From assembly GCA_027575765.1 (NCBI GenBank), contig JANBPT010000162.1, forward strand, positions 1-64,000: a DNA stretch of 64,000 bases, given 5' to 3'. The notes beneath the pieces were generated by a model. That model made no database searches, was not told the DNA's origin, and worked only from the letters and a program-made list of their open reading frames with translations. The DNA comes from Tieghemiomyces parasiticus. Lineage: Eukaryota > Kickxellomycota > Dimargaritomycetes > Dimargaritales > Dimargaritaceae. Positions 37,866 to 47,044 of this stretch are shown here, piece by piece; position 1 is the first letter of the stretch; every line of letters starts with the position of its first letter. Both the position numbers and the translations under genes were made by a program.

Positions 37866-39035
37866 ATGGCTCGCCTCTCTTTGACCCTTACTTTCGCAGC
37901 GCTGGCCGCTTGCCTGACTCTTCCCACCACCGCACACATGTTCATGACGTCGCCCTGTGCGTTCTTTAAGAGCAATGGTGACTGTGACTTGAATGTCGTG
38001 CAGAATTTCCCCGAAGCCAAGAGCCCTATCGGTACATCTACCCTCGGTGTAAACGGCGTCCAGGTCGTGGCTAGTGCCCCCCTGTGCAAGCAGAAGCCCA
38101 CGAAACCGAGCGCGAAGTATAAGGCCGGTGACTCGATCCCATTGGAATTTTTCGGCACGGCTTCACACGGCGGTGGCAACTGCGAGTTTGCCCTATCATA
38201 CAACGACGGCCGCAACTTCATCACCATTGGCAAGCCTATCCTGGGTAACTGCATGCAGCCGGCGCCCAAGTCGGTCCAGATTCCTGCTGGCGCACCCAGT
38301 GGCACCAATGTCATATTCGCTTGGTTCTGGAACAACAAGGAGGGTAACCGCGAGCTGTACATGAACTGCGCCATGATCTCCATCACCGGGTCGGCCGGGG
38401 GCTCGATCAAGGGGTTCCTGCCGGCGCTCTTCAACTACCCCTTCACCAAGGGTGGGAAGATCATGGCCTACACTTTACCGCCATTGAACGGTAACACTTT
38501 TGGCAACATGTACAGCGGGCGTAAGCCTATTACCATGGACGGGCAGGGCAAGATTTCTGGCGGCAGCGGCGACCTCTTCCCTACGGAGTACACGTTTTAC
38601 TCGGGCCAACTACCGACCACCTCAGGTGCTAATGTCATGATGGTGACGGCGGACGGTCTCCAATCGGGCTCGCAGGGCCGTGGAACGACCGCAAGGAATG
38701 GTCAAGATCCCACGGGCCCGTGTAACGCAGGGGCGATGGTGTGTGGTATCAATGACCTGTTTATGTGCAGTAACAGCGAATGGGTACGTATACCGTGCCC
38801 TGGCGGTACTAAGTGTTTGAGTGGCCCGACGGATTTAAATTGCTTACCTCCGCCGGTAAGCGTTGTGGTTGACGCTGCTTCGACGCCTGATGTGACTACA
38901 AGTGTCGTAGACGACGCTGACGCTGAACTCGTTCCAATCACAAGCTCGACGTCTCGCCGAGGAAGGGATCACAAGGCCACGCACACGGTCACCAGTGATT
39001 CCACCGGCCCTACCCATTGCGGAGCATCGGGATAG
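37866..39035 (+). CDS. secreted AA11-type lytic polysaccharide monooxygenase 1 with CBM19-like domain
   Basis: LPMOs cut crystalline polysaccharide oxidatively with copper; family AA11 acts on chitin. This single-exon protein has 389 residues. Residues 1-23 are a signal peptide; cleavage exposes H24 (A-HMFMTSPCAFF), the first copper ligand. H101 in SHGGGNCEFALSY is the second, and Y165 in NRELYMNC is the axial tyrosine, with FAWFWNN before it. These motifs match AA11. After a linker, Cys 286, 293, 301, 311, 317 and 326 with CGINDLFMC and WVRIPC form a CBM19-like chitin-binding module. A Ser/Thr/Asp-rich tail follows. The signal peptide and promoter match LPMO 2, while residues ~28-280 match LPMO 3 almost base for base, so this gene is a mosaic. 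Confidence 0.85.
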   Translation: MARLSLTLTFAALAACLTLPTTAHMFMTSPCAFFKSNGDCDLNVVQNFPEAKSPIGTSTLGVNGVQVVASAPLCKQKPTKPSAKYKAGDSIPLEFFGTASHGGGNCEFALSYNDGRNFITIGKPILGNCMQPAPKSVQIPAGAPSGTNVIFAWFWNNKEGNRELYMNCAMISITGSAGGSIKGFLPALFNYPFTKGGKIMAYTLPPLNGNTFGNMYSGRKPITMDGQGKISGGSGDLFPTEYTFYSGQLPTTSGANVMMVTADGLQSGSQGRGTTARNGQDPTGPCNAGAMVCGINDLFMCSNSEWVRIPCPGGTKCLSGPTDLNCLPPPVSVVVDAASTPDVTTSVVDDADAELVPITSSTSRRGRDHKATHTVTSDSTGPTHCGASG

Positions 39036-40520
39036 GCAGTGTAAGAATGAACAGTATAATCTACTTACAATTTATGTTAATCCATCCCCAATGTGGTCCC
39101 CAATACAATTTCAGTTACTCAATTACATGTCAGTTCTACCACCACAGCCACATTATTCCATATATTCCAAGGTGTTTAGTATTCCTGGGTACAATGCTAT
39201 TGTTGAGTGGGATCCCGGAGGCCATGGCAAAAAATTTATACTTCTAACCCCGTATTAGGTTGTGTGATTTATATAATCATGCCGTATGAATGTAAATCAA
39301 TGTTTGACTACCTTGTAAAGGGTACACAATTTACCGTGGGGAATATCGATCCTCGGGGTCGGAGTTGGTTAGAATCAGCCAATGCAACAAGTGAAGTACG
39401 TGTGATGGCTTAAGGGTGGAACGAAGGGTGACTGAAAGCCGAGAGTTAATTTAGACAGTAGCTGGGGGGGGAGTGTGAATTTTAGGATATCAAACCAATG
39501 GACATGATCCTATGATAGGCGTAAGCAACAATCTTTGACGTAAAAATAAACCGCATGTAGGATTAGTTTTATCTTGGTAGATACCGATATAGTGTCTGTG
39601 GTGCCCAATAACCACACTAAGGCTAACGCATGCCTACACTGCCCAAAGTATCTCTGACAATAGTTTGCCACCCTGCAACCAGCTGCCCTGCTTACATGAC
39701 TCTTCCATGCAACTCCTCTCGAACTCATGCGACTAGCATACAGAATAAAACCTTTGACCTCCCAGAACCACCTCCAAAACTATAAACCCTCACAGCCCGA
39801 ACTTGCGATATGAATCACTGAGCCGCCATTTATGAACTAGATCCCCATATTTTGTCATCTACTTGTATTGCTTGACAGCGCATAGCACTCGCCACCTCCG
39901 GGCGGCCCTTACTTCTTTGCCTCAATAATCCCACCCCATCTGTCTACTTGTCCAGTTGGTGCCAGACCCCATTTATGGGCACCATATTGCCTTATACAGC
40001 GAGAACGATAGCGCTATGCTGGGCCCATAATGGTATGTGCTTCCGCTTCAGGTGTAGAAATGTATACCAGTGGTGCCATCGGAAGTTGAGTTGGCGAAGT
40101 GGTTGTGATAAGGTACAGAAAATGATGTTGGATAAGGCTATCCCTTGTTCTTAGCTGAGTCGTGTATGAGAATCCAAATAAGTAGAAAAGTAAGATATTT
40201 TAACGTCGTCATTAGTGCATTAGTGGCTTGCATAAGGTTGATTGAGCATTTGCAGTATTGATATCGGCGAAAGACCACAAATCAGAACTGAAGAAAAGGG
40301 GCAACTATCCACTAGGGAAGAATGTTTGCGGGTAGTGGAAGTCCAGGTTAATAAGGTAAAAGTATGACTTGACTAATAAAGTAAATAAATGAAAAAATAG
40401 CAATTTGATTATCTGTTAACCCAGGTATCATCCGGGCAATTGATCTATTGTGATGACCTTGTTGACTAATGGCGATGCCGGTTGGCCTAAGGCTGTCTCA
40501 AGGACTACCACACACTGAGT
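39036..40520. other. AT-rich spacer between duplicated units
   Basis: No gene is seen. The stretch is unique, lying between LPMO 1 and the second DUF1764 block. The upstream flank of the second DUF1764 copy (40440-40520) does not resemble that of the first. Confidence 0.5.
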
Positions 40521-41803
40521 CGGCCTCTACTCATCGCAGAATGGGACAGAAACATGTGGCCAAATGGGGAGAGAAGCCCTCCGCCACCAAGACAAAAGTT
40601 CCAACCATCAAGGCGACCAAGGCCATCACGGTTCCACCACAGCCAGCTGAGGCCAAGAAAGCCAAATCGACCCCAAGTGACGGTGAGTACCCACCCCTTT
40701 AGTCCTGTAACGGCGGCTCCTTTGGCATTGTAGAGAATACCTTACATTCCTACCCTGGGCAAGGTGCTGGACCAAGGGCACGGAGATTGGTAAAGCTTCC
40801 GGCCAAGCCTGGTGCTGGCAGTGCTGTCATTGATTCCCTCCGGCAGTATTGTACACCGCCAACCGGGGGCTTTGCACTCCCGATCGCCTTACGCTCCACT
40901 GTCGGCAGGCAAATCTGGAGCCCTGGACGATTGCCCTAGGCCCGTCTTTGGCGCCCGATGTTAAGACGGCGTTCGCCGCGTGACGACGTCTCGGCGAAAG
41001 AAAGAAAAGCGGCCAAAAGACCGACGTGTCGCCTGGCATCCCGCCTTTTACCCATTCCGCCGCAATGGCTGGAGGGAGGCGCCCCCCCCTCCTCCTTGCC
41101 CAGTTCGCTCACCCGACTAACCTGGTAGCCCTGGCAGTCATTGGTGGTCGCGCGAACTCGCATCTGGGTCTCCTACCAAGTCCACCGCCCGCCTCGACAC
41201 CCAGGGCTGACCCTGCTTTTCCTAGTTACTCCTTTCTCTCTTTTTTCCTACTGACACGTCCCTTTCCCTTTGGCCGCCCATCTATTCCGCATCGGATGTC
41301 GACCCTTTAGCAACCGAAATCGACGACATCTTTGCTTGTAAGCCCAAACGAACCGCGATCGACGACGGCGGTGCTGCCAACAGTGGTGACAAGTCAGGAA
41401 GGAAGCGATCCGCCGACGCCGATAGCCCTGCCGAGCCAGCTAAGCGGCAGCAGGCAGCGGTTCCCCCGCCCGACGACGATGGATTTTTCGATACGCGCGG
41501 GCGTCGCTCCAAGCGGCAAACAGAGGACGGACTCCCCCTGTTCTCCCTGGACGACCTCAAAATAGGGCAATGCCAGGACACACCCGACTGCCCTTTTGAC
41601 TGCGAGTGTTGTTATTAAACTGCCGAGAAGGGGGGGAAGTTACACGCCCTCTTCTTAATCCAAACGAATAACTTAATTACCGGGATGTAAATCGGTATAC
41701 ATCGGTGTTTTTTAAGAACTTCACCAAGTGGCTTGGCACAATACCCTTACCCTTGCTCTTTATCTCATAACGATAGGACTAGGGTGTCCTGTCGCCTAGG
41801 CGT
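40521..41803 (+). repeat. direct repeat unit A, copy 2 (DUF1764 block)
   Basis: Second copy of the 36131-37413 block. I count about 15 substitutions over 1.28 kb apart from a 27-nt segment (41681-41707) that is the reverse complement, with one mismatch, of 37291-37317. Confidence 0.9.
40541..41618 (+). CDS. DUF1764 family protein, copy 2
   Basis: Exons 40541-40682 and 41311-41618; 149 residues, with the same structure as the copy at 36151. In the coding sequence I see two amino-acid changes: Q5H near the N-terminus, and a Gly-to-Cys change just before the terminal signature (IGQGQDTP becomes IGQCQDTP). Both exons and the splice sites remain intact, so the copy is likely functional. The DNA upstream of position 40521 is unrelated to that of copy 1, so expression may differ. 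Function is unknown, as for the family. Confidence 0.78.
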
Positions 41804-42101
41804 CAAAACTAAGAGACCAGGTACAATACTATGGTCAAGTTAGATTGGTAGCCGCGATGGATTCTTGCTATGTCGATTGGTTGCGTTACAGGCAACGGAA
41901 CTGTTTCAAACAACGGATAGCCACCGCGAAGCCCGGGTAGCTAGCTCTTCGCGACTCTGGCCACCGAAGCTACGAAGGAGACGATCGCACTTAATAGTGA
42001 ACTAATACCAATAGTTTTCTTTACGAAACACGAAACAGTGTGGCTTAGTGGGGAACCTTAGGATGACAGAGCTAGCGGCTCCGCTTCGCTACTATTACGC
42101 C
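41804..42101. other. spacer between DUF1764 copy 2 and LPMO 2
   Basis: About 300 nt without a gene and without similarity to the corresponding spacer of unit 1, although the flanking blocks on both sides are duplicated. Confidence 0.45.
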
Positions 42102-42264
42102 GTGTCGGTGGTGGTGCATGTGGATTCGATATCGCAGCACCGGTATATTAATAGCCGCTGTGCCGCCCCAACTGTTCACCTCATGTCAACGCATACCATT
42201 GGCGTCCTAATACCACCACTACATAATCACTCCGCCCTATGACGGCCTGCCTCACTTACCAACC
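42102..42264 (+). promoter_or_regulatory. shared promoter of LPMO 2
   Basis: Nearly identical to 37700-37865, with the TATA-like GGTATATTAATAG at about 42142. It differs by a few substitutions and small deletions. Confidence 0.5.
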
Positions 42265-43638
42265 ATGGCTCGCCTCTTTTTGACCCTTACTTTCGCAGCG
42301 CTGACCGCTTGCCTGACTCTTCCCACCACCGCACACATATTCATGACCAATCCCTGCGCCTTCTTTGATAGAAATGGCGACTGTGTGAAGGCAGTCGAGA
42401 GTAGTTTCCCTGCCGCCAGGAGCCCCATCGGCACGTCCAATTGCCGCCCTGACGATATGGAAGTAGTGTCCACCGAGCCTCTGTGCAAACAGCTACCCAC
42501 CAAAGCGCTTCAGTCGTACAAAGCAGGCGATAGTATTGCACTCGAGTTTTTCGGATCTGCCACTCATGGAGGCGGTAACTGCGAGTTTGCCCTATCATAC
42601 AATAACGGCCGCAACTTCATCACCATCGGCAAGCCTATCCTAGGTAACTGCATGCAGCAGATGCCCCAGTCGGTCCAGATTCCTGCTGGCGCACCCAGTG
42701 GCACCAAAGTCATATTCGCTTGGTTCTGGAACAACATGATCGGAAACCGCGAGCTGTACATGAACTGCGCCATGATCTCCATCACCGGGTCGGCCGGGGG
42801 ATCGATCAAGGGGTTTCTGCCGGCGCTCTTCAACTATCCCTTCACCAAGGGCGGAAAGACCATGGCCTACTGCCTGCCGGAAAATTTTAGTAGTGAAATT
42901 CGAAATCTTTATGACCAGCGCAAACCTATTACCATGGACGGCCAGGGCACTATCTCGGGCGGAGACGACGATATATTCCCTTCTGAGTACACGCTATATT
43001 CCCAGCTGGCTTCGACCGATGGCGTGGACGCCACAACTCTTACAGATGACGGCGCATCAGCGGCTGATCAGGGCTCCCACTCTACTTACAGCGACGTGAA
43101 TATTACGACCAGTAGCGACAACAATGGCGATGGCGACGGTGTTAATGATCATGATACCAACAGCGACCAGGGGATTGATACGATTCCCAAGGAGGATCCT
43201 GTGACAACTACAGTAGACGACGAGGATATTAGTGGTGGCCATGCCAGCAGCGACCTAATCGACGTGGTGCCCAAGGAGGGTCCCTTGGCAACTGCAGTGG
43301 CTGGCGAGGACCCTACGGGTACGTGTACTTTCGGGATGACGTGCGGGACCAAGGACCTATTCCAGTGTGCCAACAGTCAGTGGGTGCGAATCCCGTGCGC
43401 TGTCGGTCTGCAGTGTTTAAACGGACCCGGCGGCATAAACTGCTATCCACCATCAACCCTTGTCGCACCCAACGCTGCTTTGACGCCCAATGATGCTGGT
43501 ACGAGCCCTGTCTCCACAACCAGCTCAGCTGCCTATCGACCGAGACACGGTAAGGCTACGAGAACGGCCACTAGCGACGACCTGAGCCCTACCAATACCG
43601 CCGCGTCCACGAAGTCATTAGGGAAGCCCCGGCATTAA
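42265..43638 (+). CDS. secreted AA11-type lytic polysaccharide monooxygenase 2 with acidic linker and CBM19-like domain
   Basis: Single exon, 457 residues, the longest of the three. Signal peptide 1-23 is almost identical to LPMO 1. H24 (AHIFMTNPCAFF), H101 (THGGGNCEFALSY) and the tyrosine in NRELYMNC form the copper site of AA11 enzymes. The stretch around residues 104-200 is nearly identical in DNA to LPMO 1 and 3, but the flanking parts are clearly diverged. The linker is unique: it contains an Asp/Asn-rich stretch (DNNGDGDGVNDHD) resembling a calcium-binding thrombospondin type-3 or dockerin-like loop. Two imperfect repeats built on IPKEDPVTTTV and VPKEGPLATAV follow. A six-Cys CBM19-like module comes next (GMTCGTKDLFQC, WVRIPC), then a Ser/Thr tail. 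The protein is secreted and probably acts on chitin. Confidence 0.85.
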   Translation: MARLFLTLTFAALTACLTLPTTAHIFMTNPCAFFDRNGDCVKAVESSFPAARSPIGTSNCRPDDMEVVSTEPLCKQLPTKALQSYKAGDSIALEFFGSATHGGGNCEFALSYNNGRNFITIGKPILGNCMQQMPQSVQIPAGAPSGTKVIFAWFWNNMIGNRELYMNCAMISITGSAGGSIKGFLPALFNYPFTKGGKTMAYCLPENFSSEIRNLYDQRKPITMDGQGTISGGDDDIFPSEYTLYSQLASTDGVDATTLTDDGASAADQGSHSTYSDVNITTSSDNNGDGDGVNDHDTNSDQGIDTIPKEDPVTTTVDDEDISGGHASSDLIDVVPKEGPLATAVAGEDPTGTCTFGMTCGTKDLFQCANSQWVRIPCAVGLQCLNGPGGINCYPPSTLVAPNAALTPNDAGTSPVSTTSSAAYRPRHGKATRTATSDDLSPTNTAASTKSLGKPRH

Positions 43639-45394
43639 GCCCACCTAGTCTTCGTTCTGTGGTAGTGACGAGGGTGGGACATGACAGCATTTCTGGGTGC
43701 ATCACTTGGGTACTTATTACGGAGGCTTTTAGCGTGCAGGTGCTTTCTATTTCAATTGTTGAATATTACAATCCAGTATTCATTTCAGGGTAGGTATTTC
43801 CATAAACGCTCCTGGCTGTGCGGCTTTCCAACCCATATAAAATGCTTTAGGTGAACTATTAAAGTGTAAAATGCCTTGTATAAATGGTTGTGGGTGGATG
43901 TGAACTGAGTTGCAGCCCAAATGCATTTGGTTAGAATTTTTCGTAAAACTAATCGTTTCGTTATTGAGTGGACAATGTCAACTATACTAGGCCATTGGTT
44001 GACGGGTTTGTCCCTTAGTCTAGGTGGCCTACTCTGTACCGCCCCTGCTATCATTCACAGGCTGTATTTAAATGCGTCACTATTTCTTTATCATCGACGA
44101 ATGACAAGCTGTCTATACACTATAGTCCCAGCGCGTGTGTTGTCGTAGTCTGTTGATTGTGGAAACATGGCCTTAGCAAATTAATGGGCTTCCGAACAAT
44201 GCCACTGGGTGAGCAGCTAAACCTCGGAGGCCATAACACGCATTCGGCTCGTGTTCTCGCGTATGCTTCGCTGGTACGTGAGAGGAGCTATTGTCACTAT
44301 ACGCCATGCCGGTTTGGGCTTACAACAATCTTCTAGATTTTTTAGGGAAGCTAGAACGGATTACAGAGGATAATAGTGGGCACCAGTATAATAGGGTAGC
44401 ATTACACCACCCCATTACCATTAGTATCTCTCGAATCTTGTGCAACTCTCACGCTATTCATCATCGCCACCGCCGCTTCCCCCCATCGACAGCTGCCCCA
44501 CAAACACCAGAGTTGGCGGTTGGCAGCGAGGAAGGATTGATGGATGAAATGGACGATGAGAGGGACGACTTTGGAGGGTCCCAGCCCACACATCATCATG
44601 AGGCCATTCAAACAAAGGTATCAGACAGATGATAAATCAACGGGCAGCAAAGGGTGGGAGGTGCTTTTTTCACAGTGTTCCCGCGACAGCCATGGGTAGC
44701 CAGTGTTTCGTTAAGGTTAGTCGTAGCGTTCGCCGCCTGTGACCGACGAGTCGCCCACTCTACTAGAAGAGAAGTGAAAAAAAGCGAAGTACGAGGTCCC
44801 AGGTCTCGGTTTTGCGCGTGACAGCGAAGGATGAAGAGGAGGGGCCTTGTAAATGTCCAATTCGGTGGGTACAGGGTGAGTCGGTCTTTAAGCCAATAAT
44901 TGTACTAGGCGAGCGGTAAGTTGAGGACCCAGGCACATGCCTGTCAGGGTAAGGCTAGCTCCTGCCTCTACAGCTCTATTCCCCATGATTGTGAACGTCC
45001 CTATTCACGCTTAACACCAGCATGGAGTGATTCGGAAAACGCTTTACCCTCACCCAAAGCGGTGCAGCCGGCGAAGTGGGGGAGATTCGGTTTAAGCGCC
45101 TATTTTCGAAACTCGTGCCGGCAACGGCACAGCGACAGAGCTTATTTTTTGTATTTCTTTGTAGCGACGATATACAACGGTAGCCGTGCCCTCATCGTCA
45201 ATGGTGAGGGGGATGTTGGCAACGGAGGCACGGTAGTGGTTAATCGTTCGTGGAGGGTTGCCTATTGGCGACCAAAGTGCTGTCCCGTCTTTGCGATGAG
45301 GGCAAACCATGGTAATAAAGATACTGCACCTGCCGCGAGTAGGTGCCGGGCACTGGCGTCCTAGGCCCGGCCCCTACAAAGGGAGGCGCGGGTC

Positions 45395-45396
<2 letters not shown>

Positions 45397-45450
<54 letters not shown>
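45397..45450 (+). repeat. (CT)27 microsatellite
   Basis: Uninterrupted CT dinucleotide run of 54 nt, about 440 nt upstream of LPMO 3. Confidence 0.95.
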
Positions 45451-45453
<3 letters not shown>

Positions 45454-45599
45454 CTCGCAGGGGACGTCGGCAGGAGAGGCTATCCGTCCATCGTATGGGT
45501 CTACCGGAACTTCACGCCAACTAATCGTTCCCCTGGTTCGCTCGGTCCTGCACATCGGCTCCCACTTCAAACCCAGGTTCCTTGCTCCGACTGTGCCTA

Positions 45600-45615
45600 A
45601 AACGGTATAAAGAGT
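45600..45615 (+). promoter_or_regulatory. TATA box of LPMO 3
   Basis: GGTATAAAGAG at about 45604-45613, some 280 nt before the ATG and in the right orientation. The promoter region is unrelated to that of LPMO 1 and 2. Confidence 0.35.
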
Positions 45616-45889
45616 CTTATGCGGCCTGGTCAAAATGCGAAACACTAACTATCCTCGACTTCACCAATACCGAAATCTTCACCCATTTCACTGATTATCT
45701 GGTTAGGTATTACGCAGCCGGTCTGAGTATTACCACTTACCTCCTACTTTTCACTATTCGTATCGACGGCTTCCTGTTGCTATTACTTCGACATTTTTTA
45801 ATTAGCCAAACCCAACTTGCCTGGCCCGCACCATTTCCACCTGTATTTACCATCCGCGTTATTTTCTTCTACGAAACCAAGCCCCGGTC

Positions 45890-47044
45890 ATGTCGCGCTT
45901 CTCCATTCATCTCCTTGCCATTCTACTGGCGGCCTCACTTGCTCCCCTTGGCAGCACCCACATGGCCATGACGTCGCCCTGTGCGTTCTTTAAGAGCAAT
46001 GGTGATTGTGACTTGAATTTCCAGCAAAACTTCCCCGAAGCCAAGAGCCCTATCGGTACATCTAGTCCCAGCGGGAACGGCGTCCAGGCCGTGGCTAGTG
46101 CCCCCCTGTGCAAGCAGAAGCCCACGAAACCGAGCGCGAAGTATAAGGCCGGTGATTCGATCCCATTGAAATTTTTCGGCACGGCTTCGCACGGCGGTGG
46201 CAACTGCGAGTTTGCCCTATCATACAACGACGGCCGCAACTTCATCACCATTGGCAAGCCTATCCTGGGTAACTGCATGCAGCCGGCGCCCAAGTCGGTC
46301 CAGATTCCTGCTGGCGCACCCAGCGGCACCAATGTCATATTCGCTTGGTTCTGGAACAACAAGGAGGGTAACCGCGAGCTGTACATGAACTGCGCCATGA
46401 TCTCCATCACCGGGTCGGCCGGGGGCTCGATCAAGGGGTTCCTGCCGGCGCTCTTCAACTACCCCTTCACCAAGGGTGGGAAGACCATGGCCTACACTTT
46501 GCCGCCATTGAACGGTAACACTTTTGGCAACATGTACAGCGGGCGTAAGCCTATTACCATGGACGGGCAGGGCAAGATTTCTGGCGGCAGCGGCGACCTC
46601 TTCCCTACGGAGTACACGTTTTACTCGGGCCAACTACCGACCGCCTCAGGTGCTAATGTCATGATGGTGACGGCGGACGGTCTCCAATCGGGCTCGCAGG
46701 GCCGTGGAACGACCGCCAAGAATGGCCAAGATCCCACGGGCAAGTGCAGCGGCGACGCCATGGTGTGCGGCGTGAGGGATATATTCCAGTGTCTTAATGG
46801 CGCGTGGATATCGACGCCCTGCGCACCGGAGACGAAGTGCGTAGCCGTCATCGGCACTTTCTACTGCGACCGGGATACCACTGGTAGCAAGACCACGAAG
46901 GGTGACACGTCTAGCAAAACAAGCGCTGGAGGAGATACCGACCCGACTGAGACTTCGAGCTCGAAAAAGCGTAAGCCGACGGCTGACGATACCGATAGCA
47001 CCAAAACGAAGAATCCGCCCAAGAAGAAGAATGATGACGAATAG
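45890..47044 (+). CDS. secreted AA11-type lytic polysaccharide monooxygenase 3 with Lys-rich tail
   Basis: Single exon, 384 residues. Its own signal peptide (1-23, MSRFSIHLLAILLAAS...) is unlike those of LPMO 1 and 2. H24 (THMAMTSPCAFF), H101 (SHGGGNCEF) and the tyrosine in NRELYMNC complete the AA11 copper site. From about residue 27 to 280 the DNA is almost identical to LPMO 1. After DPTGKC the two diverge: a six-Cys CBM19-like module (MVCGVRDIFQC, WISTPC) is followed by a Thr/Ser/Lys-rich tail of about 55 residues with KKRKPT and PPKKKNDDE. The tail is positively charged, unlike the Ser/Thr/Asp tails of the others, and might bind anionic wall polymers (inference). Confidence 0.85.
   Translation: MSRFSIHLLAILLAASLAPLGSTHMAMTSPCAFFKSNGDCDLNFQQNFPEAKSPIGTSSPSGNGVQAVASAPLCKQKPTKPSAKYKAGDSIPLKFFGTASHGGGNCEFALSYNDGRNFITIGKPILGNCMQPAPKSVQIPAGAPSGTNVIFAWFWNNKEGNRELYMNCAMISITGSAGGSIKGFLPALFNYPFTKGGKTMAYTLPPLNGNTFGNMYSGRKPITMDGQGKISGGSGDLFPTEYTFYSGQLPTASGANVMMVTADGLQSGSQGRGTTAKNGQDPTGKCSGDAMVCGVRDIFQCLNGAWISTPCAPETKCVAVIGTFYCDRDTTGSKTTKGDTSSKTSAGGDTDPTETSSSKKRKPTADDTDSTKTKNPPKKKNDDE

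Larger units (their letters stand above)
43639..45889. other. spacer upstream of LPMO 3
   Basis: No supported gene. A plus-strand frame near 44291-44632 has a His-rich/acidic composition, and a minus frame near 45092-45310 is mildly protein-like, but neither has a recognisable motif. The stretch contains the CT microsatellite and a TATA box at 45605. Confidence 0.45.

Noticed and set aside
44291..44632. 113-codon frame with His-rich and acidic end, possible 3' exon
   Set aside because: No upstream exon, promoter or family feature could be supported.
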